This document shows positions 29,198 to 38,661 of a stretch of 46,070 nt of DNA, piece after piece. Position 1 is the first letter of the stretch. Every line of letters starts with the position of its first letter. The stretch is from Acetobacteraceae bacterium (lineage in GTDB: Bacteria; Pseudomonadota; Alphaproteobacteria; Acetobacterales; Acetobacteraceae), in assembly GCA_027451405.1 (NCBI GenBank), contig DAIDJM010000032.1, forward strand, positions 1 to 46,070, in the 5' to 3' direction. The translations under genes and the position numbers were made by a program. A model generated the notes under the pieces. The model saw nothing but the letters and a program-made list of their open reading frames with translations, did not search any database and had not been told where the DNA came from.

Positions 29198-29912
29198 CGT
29201 CCTCGTGACGGGCGGCACACGCGGGCTGGGGCTGGCGATCGTCGAGCGCCTCGCCGGCGCGGGATTTCGTGTCCATGCCGTCGCCCGCCGCGAGAGCGAC
29301 GCAATCGCGGCGCTTCGAAAGGCGACAGATGGGGCCGTGCATTTCCGGGCCTGCGACCTGAATGATCATGGGGCGCTGCACGGACTGCTCGCGACCATCG
29401 CCGCGGAATCGGGACCGCTCTACGGGTTGGTCAACAATGCGGGCATCGGCACGCCGGGCATTCTGGCGACCATGCCGGAAGCCGCGCTCGAATCGGTGAT
29501 CCGGCTCAACACATTGGCACCCATTTTGCTCACGAAATACGCCGTGCGCTCGATGATGGTTGGCAAGGAGGGGCGGATCGTCAATATCGGCTCGATCGTG
29601 GCCGAGACCGGCTATAGCGGGCTCTCGGTTTATTCCGCGAGCAAAGCCGCGCTGGGCGGCTTTACCCGCGCGCTCGCGCGCGAACTGGGGCCGCTCGGCA
29701 TCACCGTGAATTGCGTGGCACCCGGCTTCATCGCCACCGACATGACACATGGGATCGAGAGCGCCCAACTCGAAAAAATCATGCGCCGGAGTGCGCTGCG
29801 GCGGCTTGCCGAGCCGCGTGACGTGGCCGAGGCGGTCGCCTTCCTGCTCGGCGAGAGCGGGCGAAACATCACCGGCATCACGCTCACGGTGGACGCGGGC
29901 AATACCGTGTGA
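29190..29912 (+). CDS. FabG-like short-chain dehydrogenase
   Basis: 240-residue SDR with TGGTRGLGLAI (cofactor loop), LVNNAGIG, GRIVNIGSI with the catalytic Ser, YSASKAAL with the catalytic Tyr-Lys, and VAPGFIATDMT. The layout is that of 3-oxoacyl-ACP reductase. It overlaps the upstream ligase gene by 8 bp, so the two are made together, perhaps to activate and then reduce the same acyl chain. The start is GTG at 29190. It is convergent with the acyl-CoA synthetase gene, 9 bp away. Confidence 0.85.
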   Translation: MRNVLVTGGTRGLGLAIVERLAGAGFRVHAVARRESDAIAALRKATDGAVHFRACDLNDHGALHGLLATIAAESGPLYGLVNNAGIGTPGILATMPEAALESVIRLNTLAPILLTKYAVRSMMVGKEGRIVNIGSIVAETGYSGLSVYSASKAALGGFTRALARELGPLGITVNCVAPGFIATDMTHGIESAQLEKIMRRSALRRLAEPRDVAEAVAFLLGESGRNITGITLTVDAGNTV

Positions 29913-29921
29913 GGGCAGTTT

Positions 29922-31724
29922 TCAGAGGCGTATCCGGCCTTCGGCCAGGGCCGCGCGCGTCTCATCATCGAACAAGCGGAAGCAGGATCGCGCGGGATCG
30001 GCCCAATAGACGGGCTCGCCGGCTTGGTTGGGCGCAAAACCCTCGCGCGCCAATCGACCCGTCACGGTCTTGAACGTGCCCGTGCGGTCGAGCGCGCGGC
30101 AAAGCCGCAGGAAGATGGGACGCGCATAGGCCGGCAGAGACGCGGCGAGATGCGCGTGGAGCTTTGCCGCATCGAAGCCGGCCTGCGTCGTGATCGCCGC
30201 CATGCCCGCGCGGCCTTCATGCCCCGGAACAGCGACACCGAACACCGCCGCACCCGTAACACCCGGACAACTGCCGACGGCATCGGCCACCTCAGCCGCG
30301 GACACGTTCTCTCCCTTCCAGCGGAACGTCTCGCCGAGCCGGTCGATGAAATAGTAGAAACCGGCCCGATCCCTGCGCATCAGATCGCCCGTGCGGAACC
30401 AGGCATCTCCGGGCACGAAGACGTCGCACGCAATCTTGCGGCGGGTCGCCTCCGGGTCCGTATAGCCATCGAAGGCGGCGGCTCCCTCGCCGATCCGCGC
30501 GATCGCCTCGCCCGGCTCGTCTACCGATGCCCGTCGCGGGCGTCCCTCGCCATCGCGCTCCCACTCGCCGGTTTCGGCATCACAGGCGATCAGCACGACA
30601 GAAAAACGATGCGCGAGGAAACCGGGCACGCGGCCGATGGCGCCGGGCTGCCCCTCCACATTATAGAGTGAAAGATTACCCTCGGTGGAAGCATAGAATT
30701 CAAGGATTTGTGGGATCCCGAAGCGCGTCTGAAACCGGCGCCACACATCGGCGCGCAAACCGTTGCCGCAGCATAGCCGGAGACCGTGGCGGCTTTCGGC
30801 TGGGTCGGAAGGTGCCTGCAACAGATAGCGGCAGAGCTCGCCGATATAGAGAAAAATCGTGCAGCGCTCGGACTCGATATCGCGCCAGGTCTGCCGGGCG
30901 GAAAACCGCTGGCGGATGACGACCGTGCCGCCGGAAAGCAGCATCGCGGCAATGCCGACCACGCCGCCCGTGCTGTGATAGAGAGGCAGGCAATCGTAGA
31001 GCCGGTCGGCCTCGGTCGCGTTCATCATGCCGGCGAACCAGCCGCCCCATTCGAGAATACGCGCATGCGTGATACGGGCGGCTTTCGGCAGACCGGTGGT
31101 GCCGGAAGTGAAAATCAGCAGCGCCGCATCCCGCGCACCCATGATCGGGCGCTCGGGGAGCGGCTCGGACGCGTAGCGCGCCCAGTCGATCCAGTTCTCG
31201 GGTGGGCCGGCGCGGTCCACGCACCAGAGCCGCACGAGGCCGGGCTCAGACGCGAGCAGAGAGCCGGCCATAGGAAGATGTTCCGCATCGGTGATGAGGT
31301 CGGAAATTTCGCTGCTGCGGCAGGCATGCAAGAGCGCGCGGCCCGCGAGCTGGGGATTGAGCAGCGCGACCGTGCCGCCGGCGGCCTGGATGCCGAGCCA
31401 GATCGCAGGATAATGGGCGCTGTTGGCCATCAGCAGCCCGACCCGGCTGCCGCGTCCGATACCCTGCGCTGCGGCCCAGCGCGCGATGCGGTTCCGCTGC
31501 GCCGGCAGCTCGGCATAACTCAGCGTGGCTGTCTCGGAACAGAGGGCCGGACGCGCGCCATGCCTCTCGGCCAGCTCATCGAGCCGATCGGTCAAAGTCG
31601 GCGCCCCGGCCGCCGCGAGCGCGGTGATGCCGCGCAGGGCGCGCATCCAGGCACCGGCGGCCGAGATGGGACGCGGCAGGTTACCGTCCATGCAGCACGG
31701 CATGCGGTCTGGCGATGGGGTCAC
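29922..31724 (-). CDS. Long/very-long-chain acyl-CoA synthetase, FATP/FadD6-like
   Basis: 600-residue ANL enzyme. Motifs are LIFTSGTTGLPKAARITH (A3), LEFYASTEGNLSL, which is typical of the fatty acid transport protein group, FRTGDLMRRDRAGFYYFIDR with ETFRWKGENVSAAEV, and a C-terminal TGTFKTVTGRLAREGF with the catalytic Lys. It probably activates imported long-chain fatty acids at the membrane. I use GTG at 31724, which has AAGGA 12 bp upstream; ATGs at 31703 and 31691 are alternatives. The heme-oxygenase-like gene lies upstream on the same strand. Confidence 0.85.
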   Translation of the reverse strand: MTPSPDRMPCCMDGNLPRPISAAGAWMRALRGITALAAAGAPTLTDRLDELAERHGARPALCSETATLSYAELPAQRNRIARWAAAQGIGRGSRVGLLMANSAHYPAIWLGIQAAGGTVALLNPQLAGRALLHACRSSEISDLITDAEHLPMAGSLLASEPGLVRLWCVDRAGPPENWIDWARYASEPLPERPIMGARDAALLIFTSGTTGLPKAARITHARILEWGGWFAGMMNATEADRLYDCLPLYHSTGGVVGIAAMLLSGGTVVIRQRFSARQTWRDIESERCTIFLYIGELCRYLLQAPSDPAESRHGLRLCCGNGLRADVWRRFQTRFGIPQILEFYASTEGNLSLYNVEGQPGAIGRVPGFLAHRFSVVLIACDAETGEWERDGEGRPRRASVDEPGEAIARIGEGAAAFDGYTDPEATRRKIACDVFVPGDAWFRTGDLMRRDRAGFYYFIDRLGETFRWKGENVSAAEVADAVGSCPGVTGAAVFGVAVPGHEGRAGMAAITTQAGFDAAKLHAHLAASLPAYARPIFLRLCRALDRTGTFKTVTGRLAREGFAPNQAGEPVYWADPARSCFRLFDDETRAALAEGRIRL

Positions 31725-31989
31725 CCATGAAGTCGATCCTTAATCGCAACAGAAAGACGAGTGGGACCGGCCCCGCGCAGTCGAATGGGCACCAGGCGGG
31801 CGCGAAATTGCACTGCGGTGGCGCCGGACGCCAAAACGGCTTCACGGCGCCGTGCGCGCGCATCCACGCGCCGATGCGAACTTTCCTCTTCGAGCCAGGC
31901 TCGGGCGGGCTCCGAAGGAAAGAACGGATCGTCCACGGCGCACGGGGCGGCATGCGGCGAGCACCGCATCCCGCCTTCGCCGGAAGCCA

Positions 31990-32628
31990 TCAGCCGCGCC
32001 GCGCCGGTGTCGCCTGCAGAAGCAAGTCGCGGAACGCTTCCCACAGCGGCAGGATCCGGTCGTCGGGCTCGAGATGTCGGCTGAGCGCGCCATGGCCTGC
32101 CTCGACATCGCTGTCGAACTCGATGTGCTTCTCGAGAAAGTGGCGGAAAGCCGCAAGACAGGGGCCTTTCCAGACCGGCGCCCGCAGGAAGGATGTGAAG
32201 ACCCGCTCGAGCCCGCCATCCTCGTAACTGGCGATGCTGAGAGCGCGCGTGTACGGTTCGATCTCGCGTGCCTTCTCGAGATAAACTTCGCCGAGACGCG
32301 CGACGCGCTCGCGCTCCGTGTCACTCCACGGACCGAGAGCGAGGGCGCGACGCATAAACTCGTCGTGATTGAGGCGCTCACCCGGCACGGCGACGCCCGG
32401 AAAGGGCGAGAGATTATCGGTGTCGCATTCGCCGGCGTTCAAATCGGCGAGTTTGGCGTCGTATGGGCGCAAGGCGACCGCAATTTCCAAATTCTCACGG
32501 AATTGCACGGAAAAGTAGTAATAGGCTCCCGCTACGTTGGTCAGGTCTGCCGCGCTCAGCGACGACCAGTCCAGGTTGCAGATCTGTGTGATCACCGCAT
32601 CGTAACGGTTGAGTGTTGCAAGGCTCAC
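31990..32628 (-). CDS. Heme-oxygenase-like (HDO/DUF3050-type) protein
   Basis: 212-residue helical protein of the heme-oxygenase-like fold that in relatives binds a di-iron centre. Candidate metal ligands lie in FRENLEIAVALRPYD (residues 43-57), GERLNHDEF (84-91, His88) and HFLEKHIEFDSDVEAGHG (163-180, His168, His179). No heme or TenA signature is seen. GTG at 32628 is preceded by AAAGGA at ideal spacing. A longer open frame reaching 33240 runs antisense through metY and is rejected. Members of this fold include fatty-acid decarboxylase UndA, so its position before an acyl-CoA synthetase gene is suggestive but unproven. Confidence 0.65.
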   Translation of the reverse strand: MSLATLNRYDAVITQICNLDWSSLSAADLTNVAGAYYYFSVQFRENLEIAVALRPYDAKLADLNAGECDTDNLSPFPGVAVPGERLNHDEFMRRALALGPWSDTERERVARLGEVYLEKAREIEPYTRALSIASYEDGGLERVFTSFLRAPVWKGPCLAAFRHFLEKHIEFDSDVEAGHGALSRHLEPDDRILPLWEAFRDLLLQATPARRG

Positions 32629-32892
32629 GGCAAATCCTTTCCCCGGTGGAAGGAGACCACCGCAGCCTGCTGCCGCGGTGACCGAATTGAGAGGCCCGCA
32701 GAATGCGCAGGCAACGTCCCATCCATACGCACGCCATACGTGCCACGCAACGAAATACTTGTGCGAAAACTGCTGATGCGGCATCAAGAGATTCGGAATT
32801 AGCTTTACCGTCTCTGGGGCGAAATCCAGTATGACTGCACCAATTTTTCTAGTTGATTTTGCCTGGTGTGGCCCGGTCTGCGCCGCATGGGC

Positions 32893-34218
32893 ATGAATTC
32901 GCGCGCACTGCGTCCCGAAACGCTCGCCGTGCATGGCGGTCAATCGCCCGATCCCACGACGGGGGCGGTCGCCGTGCCGATCACGCAGAGCGTTTCCTTC
33001 GCGTTCGAGAGCGCCGAACACGCGGCCGCACTCTTCAATCTGGAGACGCCCGGGTATCGCTATAGCCGCATCGCCAATCCCACGGTTGCCACCCTGGAAC
33101 GTCGGCTGGCCCTGCTCGAGGGGGGCGCTGAGGCGATCGCGGTTGCGTCGGGCCAGGCGGCACTTCATTACGCGCTGCTCAATCTTGCTTCGCCCGGCGC
33201 CGAGATTGTCGCCGCACCGAATCTTTATGGAACCTCGCACACGTTATTGAAACACGTGCTTCCCCCGCTCGGCTTACGGACAGTATTCGCGGCAGGCGAG
33301 CGGCCAGATGACATTGCCCGCTGCCTTGGGCCCCACACGCGAGCGGTCTTCTGCGAAAGCGTCGGCAATCCGGCCGGCAACATCTGCGATATCGCGGCGA
33401 TCGCCGATCTCGCGCACGGCCATGGCGTGCCGCTGATCGTCGACAACACGGTCGCAACGCCGATGTTGCTGCGCCCGATCGATCACGGCGCCGACATCGT
33501 CGTCCATTCGCTGACCAAATATCTGGGCGGCCATGGCACGACACTCGGCGGAGCGATCGTCGATTCCGGGCGCTTCGACTGGTCGGCGGATCCTGGGCGA
33601 TTCCCGATGTTCAACGAGCCCGACCTTTCCTATCACGGTCTTGTTTACTCGGAACATTTCGGTATGACCGCCTATGCCGCCCGCTGCCGAAGCGTGTTCC
33701 TGCGCACCACCGGCGCAGTGCTGGCCCCGCTCAGTGCCTTCCTTTTGCTGCAGGGTCTCGAGACGGTGGCCGTGCGGATCGACCGGCATGTCGAGAACGG
33801 CGCCCGCGTGGCGCGCTTCCTGCACCAGCATCCGCTCGTGCGCTGGATCGGCTATGCCGGATTCCCCGACAGTCCCTATCACGTTCTCGCGCGCCGCTAT
33901 CTGGGTGGCCGGGCGCCGGCACTGCTCAGCTTTGGCCATTCCGGCGGCTACATGGCCGCTGCGCGGTTCTACGATTCGCTCGAGCTTGTGATGCGCGTGG
34001 TCAATCTGGGCGACGTGCGCTCGCTCGCCTGCCATCCGGCCTCGACGACCCACCGGCAGATGACGGAAGCCGAGCAGAGGGCCGCCGGGGTTTCGCCGGA
34101 AACGATCCGGCTCAGCATCGGCATCGAGCACGCCGACGACATCATCGCCGACCTTGATCAGGCCCTCTGGAAAAGCCACGCCGTTACGGCGGCCCGTGAG
34201 AAGGCAAACTGCCCATGA
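32893..34218 (+). CDS. metY: O-acetylhomoserine sulfhydrylase
   Basis: PLP enzyme that makes homocysteine directly from O-acetylhomoserine and sulfide. The 441-residue product has RPETLAVHGGQSPDPTTGA, QSVSFAFESAEHAAALFNLE, ETPGYRYSRIANPTVATLE, VASGQAALHYALLNL and VVHSLTKYLGGHGTTLGG with the PLP lysine. FPMFNEPDLSYHGLVY is typical of MetY rather than MetB. The ATG at 32893 precedes the conserved start; the ATG at 32887 and GTG at 32866 are possible. metA follows with an ATGA overlap. No SAM-riboswitch pattern was recognised in the 264 bp upstream gap. Confidence 0.92.
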   Translation: MNSRALRPETLAVHGGQSPDPTTGAVAVPITQSVSFAFESAEHAAALFNLETPGYRYSRIANPTVATLERRLALLEGGAEAIAVASGQAALHYALLNLASPGAEIVAAPNLYGTSHTLLKHVLPPLGLRTVFAAGERPDDIARCLGPHTRAVFCESVGNPAGNICDIAAIADLAHGHGVPLIVDNTVATPMLLRPIDHGADIVVHSLTKYLGGHGTTLGGAIVDSGRFDWSADPGRFPMFNEPDLSYHGLVYSEHFGMTAYAARCRSVFLRTTGAVLAPLSAFLLLQGLETVAVRIDRHVENGARVARFLHQHPLVRWIGYAGFPDSPYHVLARRYLGGRAPALLSFGHSGGYMAAARFYDSLELVMRVVNLGDVRSLACHPASTTHRQMTEAEQRAAGVSPETIRLSIGIEHADDIIADLDQALWKSHAVTAAREKANCP

Positions 34219-35345
34219 ACGCACTGAGCCCGGATTCGCCCTTGCTTCCGTCGCGTCTGCTGAGCCACCGCCCGCGTCCCGACGCGGCACTCACGGTCGC
34301 GCTCGTCAACAACATGCCCGACGCGGCGGTGCATGCGACGGAGCGCCAATTTTCCGCCCTGCTCGGTGCGGCGTCCGGCCCTCTCACCGTGCGACTCAAG
34401 ATCGTGTCGCCGCCAGGGCTATCGCGCGCCCCCTCGCTCCGACGGCATATCGAGACATGTTACGATCCGTTCGGCGAACTCGAGCGCGATCCCCCGGACG
34501 CGATGATCGTGACGGGCACGGAGCCCCGCGCCGCGGCGCTGCGCGACGAGCCGCTCTGGCCCGTGTTGAGCGGCCTGGTCGATCTGGCGGAGCGGGCGCG
34601 CATCCCGACGATCTGGTCGTGCATGGCGGCCCACGCCGCGGCCCTGCGCCTGGGTGGCCCGCATCGCGTCAAGCTGCCGGCGAAATTGTCGGGTCTGTTT
34701 TCCTGCCGGGCCCGGCTGCGCCCCTCGCCTTTTCTGCGCGGCCTGCAAGGCACCAGCTACATTGTGCCGCATTCACGCGTCAGCGGTCTGCCGGCAGAGG
34801 GTCTGCGCGAGGCTGGCTTCGACATTCTCGCGCAAGGCCGCGAAACGGGACCCGACATCGCGGTCTTTGAAGGACAGGCATGGCATATTCTATTGCAGGG
34901 CCATCCTGAATACGGCGCGGCCGCGCTGCTCGGCGAATACCGCCGCGATATGGCGCGGTTCCTCTTTGGTGAGCGCGACACCTTGCCCGCGCCGCCAGAA
35001 GGGTATTTCGGCCGCGCCCGCCGCGCGGCCCTGGCCGAATTCGAAGCCCGCGCGCAGAAGAAGCGCGATCCGGCGCTGCTCCCGGCTTTCGACGTCCTGG
35101 CGGCCGATCTGGCGACCCATCACGATTGGTCACCAGTCGCGACATTGCTTTATCGAAACTGGCTGCACGAGGCGATACGGCGCAGGCGCGCGCCGCACTC
35201 CAGCCGGCTCCTCTGGCCCACGCGCTGGGCCGCCAGAGCGGGTGGCCCTGCCGCGGGCCAAGCCGCGACGCCATGCCCCGCCTCGCTGGTCGGCGCGGAA
35301 AAGCTGGCGTCCCGTACGGGGCTCGAACCCGTGTTACCAACGTGA
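34215..35345 (+). CDS. metA: Homoserine O-acyltransferase, MetA family
   Basis: Acylates homoserine at the start of methionine synthesis. The glutaminase-like fold shows LVNNMPDAAVHATERQF, MIVTGTEPR, the nucleophile Cys136 in TIWSCMAAHAAALRL, and His230 and Glu232 in LQGHPEYG. Paired with metY, the donor is likely acetyl-CoA, but the MetA family uses either donor. The family fold ends near LLYRNWLHEAIRRRR. Another 50 or so residues continue to the stop at 35345, the last 12 codons being antisense to tRNA-Glu. Overlap with metY is ATGA. Confidence 0.9.
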   Translation: MNALSPDSPLLPSRLLSHRPRPDAALTVALVNNMPDAAVHATERQFSALLGAASGPLTVRLKIVSPPGLSRAPSLRRHIETCYDPFGELERDPPDAMIVTGTEPRAAALRDEPLWPVLSGLVDLAERARIPTIWSCMAAHAAALRLGGPHRVKLPAKLSGLFSCRARLRPSPFLRGLQGTSYIVPHSRVSGLPAEGLREAGFDILAQGRETGPDIAVFEGQAWHILLQGHPEYGAAALLGEYRRDMARFLFGERDTLPAPPEGYFGRARRAALAEFEARAQKKRDPALLPAFDVLAADLATHHDWSPVATLLYRNWLHEAIRRRRAPHSSRLLWPTRWAARAGGPAAGQAATPCPASLVGAEKLASRTGLEPVLPT

Positions 35346-35379
35346 AAGGCTGGTGTCCTAACCACTAGACGAACGGGAC
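35305..35379 (-). tRNA. tRNA-Glu (anticodon UUC)
   Basis: The minus strand reads GTCCCGTTCGTCTAGTGG at the 5' end with a 7 bp acceptor stem closing on ACGGGAC. The anticodon loop is CTTTCAC, giving anticodon UUC. The T arm is ACGGG-TTCGAGC-CCCGT, the discriminator is G and CCA is encoded. The 75-base length is typical. The 3' part overlaps the end of metA on the other strand. Confidence 0.95.
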
Positions 35380-35391
35380 GTGGCAGCGGCT

Positions 35392-35420
35392 GCCTAAGCC
35401 AGCCGAGATATGGGGGTCAA
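35392..35420 (-). promoter_or_regulatory. Putative tRNA-Glu promoter
   Basis: On the minus strand TTGACC (35420-35415) is separated by 17 bp from TTAGGC (35397-35392), about 12 bp before the tRNA 5' end. The -35 is good and the -10 weak, so this is a tentative sigma-70 call. Confidence 0.4.
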
Positions 35421-35431
35421 TACGCCCGCGG

Positions 35432-37459
35432 CTATTCGGTCGCCGCCGGGGGCAAGCCAGACGCCCTCTCCACGGGGGGTAGGACGAGCCAAGGTCGCGC
35501 TCGATTGCCGTCGGCAAAGCGCATCGCGACCCTGCCCTGCTCGAGCCAGATGGCGGCTGCCCCGCGGCGCCACACCTGCTCGCGGTCGAGCTGCGGGACC
35601 CCTGCGCACTCCCCGCGCATCGCGAAGGGGGCAACCACGAGCGCGATACCGCGGCAATCGTCGGGACTACCGGGATCGCGCAAGAGCCGGGCCAGGCCAC
35701 CCGCCAGCCGTATATCGCAGGCGTATGCCGAACAGCGCACGGCACCGCTCGCCGCGTCGCCAACCAAGGGAAACGCGGTGGCCGGCAGACCCCACACCCG
35801 GTCCGGCATTTCCCGCTCGAAGCGGGAGGCCCCGCGCCCGGTCTCGGTGAGCACTTCCGGTCCGACATGCGCTGCGATCACCCGCGTCTCGGCGCCGACC
35901 ACGAGATCGGGGGCGGGCCAGAACCAGGCCAGCAGCCCACCTGCGATGATGGCGGCCATGCCGGCAAGTCGGAGCTTCGAGCGCCAGAGCCCGAGCCAGA
36001 AGAGACCTGCTGCGATCAAAAGGATCGATCCGGGCGGCATTTGCCGCGCCGGCAATACGGCGCCGGGCCAGGACGCCACGTCGCGGGCGATGGCGACCAG
36101 TCCGCCGATGCCCCATCCGGCGGGTGCCAGAGCGAGGGCCTCGGCGTGCCACGGCATCAGGAACAGCGAGGCGAGACACCAGGGCATCACCCAGAACGCC
36201 GTGAGCGGCACCGCGACGAGATTGGCCGGGACGTAGAACAGCGCCGCCCGGCCGAAATGGTAGCAGGCAAAAGGCAGAGAGGCGGTGCCGGCAAGCAGGC
36301 TCGTGGTGAACAGCCCGATCCCGCAGCGACCGATCCGGCCCCACCCTCTCTCACCGGTCCACGCCCAGAAAGGCCGCATCGCCTCGGCACCGGCCACGAG
36401 TGCGAGAACAGCGGCAAAACTCATCTGAAAACTCACTCCCATCACCGCCTCCGGTGCCATGAGCATCACCACGACAGCCGCCACCGCGAGCGTGCGGATC
36501 GTCAGGGCCGGGCGCCCGGTGAGCAGACCCAGCACCACGACCGAGGCCATGGCGAAGCTGCGTAGGATCGGCACATGCGCGCCGGTCAGGACGCAATAAA
36601 ACCCGCCGGCAGCGAGAGCGGTGACCGCAGCGAGACGCCGCACATCCACTCTGAGCGCGACCCATTCGATCGCGGCGAGCCCGTAGCGCACGAGCCCGAA
36701 GAACAGACCCATGACGATCCCGACATGCAGGCCGGCCACCGCCAGCAAGTGCGCCAGACCCGAATCCTGGAAGGCTTGCCGCTCGATACTCGGAATGGCG
36801 CCGCCGAGCCCGGTTAGCAGCACCGCGGCGATCGCGCCGCGATCACCGGGGAGCGCGGCCAGCACGCGGTCCGCGATCGCCGCGCGCAGCGCGCGCCAGT
36901 CCGCAGTGCCGGCCGCGTGGTGGAGGGTGGCGGGGCCCACGGCAAACCCATAGCCGCCGATGCCGGCGAAAAACGCGTCACGGCGCATGTCCCAGGCGCC
37001 CGGATAGGCGGGTGGTGGCGGCGGGCGCAGAAGCGCTCGCACATCAAGCAGGTCACCGGGGGATGGGCCGGCGGGATCGCCGGCGCGGAGACGGAGGCGT
37101 ACGGTCCTGGCAAGCGGCGGGCGGCCGTCGAGGCTCACATCGCGCAGCGTGACCCGCTCGCCGGCAGGAAGGGGCTCGACGGCCTGTACGACCCCGGCCA
37201 CGTGCACCGCGTGGCGCGGCAGCGGATCCCAGGGGGCGGCTTCGCGCGCCGCCCAGCGCACGGTCGCGAACCCCGCCGCCGAGAAACACAGGGCGAGCCC
37301 GGCCGCGCGCGATAGCGGGGTGCGCGCGCGGATGGCGAGCACAAAAGCGAGCGCGAGCGTGAGGAGGGCCGGCCATAGGGGCGGTTCGAAAGGGAGGGAA
37401 AAATAAAGGATGATCCCGGCGGCCATGAACAAAGACAGGAAGTGACCGGCGGCATCCAC
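35432..37459 (-). CDS. comEC: ComEC/Rec2-type DNA uptake channel
   Basis: Polytopic membrane protein that in transformable bacteria passes single-stranded DNA into the cytosol. The 675-residue product has an N-terminal hydrophobic segment and a DUF4131-like region. The competence core follows (LLTGLGGAIPSIERQAFQDS, HLLAVAGLHVGIVMGLFFG, LTGAHVPILRSFAMASVVV, SFQMSFAAVLALV). The C-terminal beta-lactamase-like domain is shorter than in long ComEC proteins and I do not see its HxHxDH motif. GTG at 37459 is the only start before an upstream stop. tRNA-Glu follows 52 bp downstream. Confidence 0.88.
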   Translation of the reverse strand: MDAAGHFLSLFMAAGIILYFSLPFEPPLWPALLTLALAFVLAIRARTPLSRAAGLALCFSAAGFATVRWAAREAAPWDPLPRHAVHVAGVVQAVEPLPAGERVTLRDVSLDGRPPLARTVRLRLRAGDPAGPSPGDLLDVRALLRPPPPPAYPGAWDMRRDAFFAGIGGYGFAVGPATLHHAAGTADWRALRAAIADRVLAALPGDRGAIAAVLLTGLGGAIPSIERQAFQDSGLAHLLAVAGLHVGIVMGLFFGLVRYGLAAIEWVALRVDVRRLAAVTALAAGGFYCVLTGAHVPILRSFAMASVVVLGLLTGRPALTIRTLAVAAVVVMLMAPEAVMGVSFQMSFAAVLALVAGAEAMRPFWAWTGERGWGRIGRCGIGLFTTSLLAGTASLPFACYHFGRAALFYVPANLVAVPLTAFWVMPWCLASLFLMPWHAEALALAPAGWGIGGLVAIARDVASWPGAVLPARQMPPGSILLIAAGLFWLGLWRSKLRLAGMAAIIAGGLLAWFWPAPDLVVGAETRVIAAHVGPEVLTETGRGASRFEREMPDRVWGLPATAFPLVGDAASGAVRCSAYACDIRLAGGLARLLRDPGSPDDCRGIALVVAPFAMRGECAGVPQLDREQVWRRGAAAIWLEQGRVAMRFADGNRARPWLVLPPVERASGLPPAATE

Positions 37460-37580
37460 AACCTGCAGTTTAGATCAAACGGGCGTCGATAGGCAGCGCG
37501 TTTGTGCCGCTCAACAAAACTCGGCAGAGGCCCCTCGCCCGCAGGAGGCAACCGGCCCGGCCGCCCCCCGTTCCGCCCCC

Positions 37581-38621
37581 ATGTCGAACCTGAAAACCGT
37601 TGTCATCACTGGCGCCGGCTCCGGCATCGGTCTCGCGGCTGCGCTGGAGTTCGCACGCCGGGGCTGGCAGGTCGGGCTGATCGGCCGCGGTGAAGCGGCG
37701 CTGGCCGACGCCGAAAGCCAGGTCGTGCATGCCGGCGGCCGCGCCTGCGCTGCCCAGGCCGACGTCGCCGACAGTGCCTCCCTCGAACGCGCCACCGAAA
37801 CCATCGAGGCAGCGTTCGGCCCGATCGATGTCTGGGTGAACAATGCCGGTATCGGTTTTTACGGAAGGTTCCTCGAGGTGCCGGAGGAAGCCTTCCACCG
37901 CGTGATCCACGTCAATTTGCTCGGCACGGTGAACGGCACGCGGATCGCGCTCCGCCGGATGAGCGACCGCAACCGCGGGACGATCGTGCAGGTCGTCTCG
38001 GCCGTCGCGTTCCGCGGTGTGCCGCTTCAGGCGGCCTATTCCGCCTCCAAATACGCAGTACGCGGGTTCACCGAGGCGCTGCGCGCCGAGCTGATCCACG
38101 AGCGCTCGGGCGTTCATCTCACCATGGTGCACCCGCCTGCCACCAACACGCCCTACTACGCGCATGCCGGTTCGGTGATGCGCGAGGCACCACGTCCCGT
38201 ACCTCCGGTCTATCAGCCCGAACTCGTGGGCGAGGCGATCTACCGGGCAGCGACCGAAAGACGGCGCGAATGGCTGGTGGGCGAGCAGGCGATCGGGTTC
38301 GCGATCGCCAACCAGCTCGTGCCGGGGCTGATCGACCGGCTGGCCGGATCGGCCGGTGTCTGGGTCCAGAAGACACGGCGCGCGGTGGTGCGGGAGGCCC
38401 GCGACCCGAGCCCGTTCACCGCCTCAACGCGCGCAGCAGGCATGCATGGCGCCTGGGACAGGGAGTCTCTTCCGGTGAGCCCGGCCTGGGCCCTCAGCAA
38501 GGCGCCGGCCCCGATACGACTAGGTTTGGCCGCCCTCGCCCTGGTGACGGCCGGCCTTACGCTGACACGGGGCAGATCGCGGCAAATCCGCACATCCCGG
38601 CGCGCGGTCGTGCCGCGGTGA
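37581..38621 (+). CDS. SDR family oxidoreductase with C-terminal extension
   Basis: 346-residue SDR: VVITGAGSGIGLAAA (cofactor loop), VNNAGIGFYG, GTIVQVVSAVA with the catalytic Ser, and YSASKYAVRGFTEALRAEL with the catalytic Tyr-Lys. HPPATNTPYYAHAGS follows the catalytic region. After the SDR fold (about 250 residues) there are roughly 95 extra residues that include a hydrophobic stretch (RLGLAALALVTAGLTL), which may anchor it to the membrane. The substrate is unknown; relatives are annotated as general short-chain dehydrogenases. No close ribosome-binding site is seen. Confidence 0.85.
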   Translation: MSNLKTVVITGAGSGIGLAAALEFARRGWQVGLIGRGEAALADAESQVVHAGGRACAAQADVADSASLERATETIEAAFGPIDVWVNNAGIGFYGRFLEVPEEAFHRVIHVNLLGTVNGTRIALRRMSDRNRGTIVQVVSAVAFRGVPLQAAYSASKYAVRGFTEALRAELIHERSGVHLTMVHPPATNTPYYAHAGSVMREAPRPVPPVYQPELVGEAIYRAATERRREWLVGEQAIGFAIANQLVPGLIDRLAGSAGVWVQKTRRAVVREARDPSPFTASTRAAGMHGAWDRESLPVSPAWALSKAPAPIRLGLAALALVTAGLTLTRGRSRQIRTSRRAVVPR

Positions 38622-38661
38622 CCGCTGGCGCGGCCAGCCGACGGGACCGCGAATTTCTAAG

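Noticed and set aside
32629-32892. Possible SAM-II riboswitch before metY
   Set aside because: Checked because metY often has one in alphaproteobacteria; the conserved pseudoknot blocks are not visible.
32629-33240. Upstream extension of the heme-oxygenase-like frame
   Set aside because: It runs antisense through the metY start; a clear ribosome-binding site precedes GTG at 32628.
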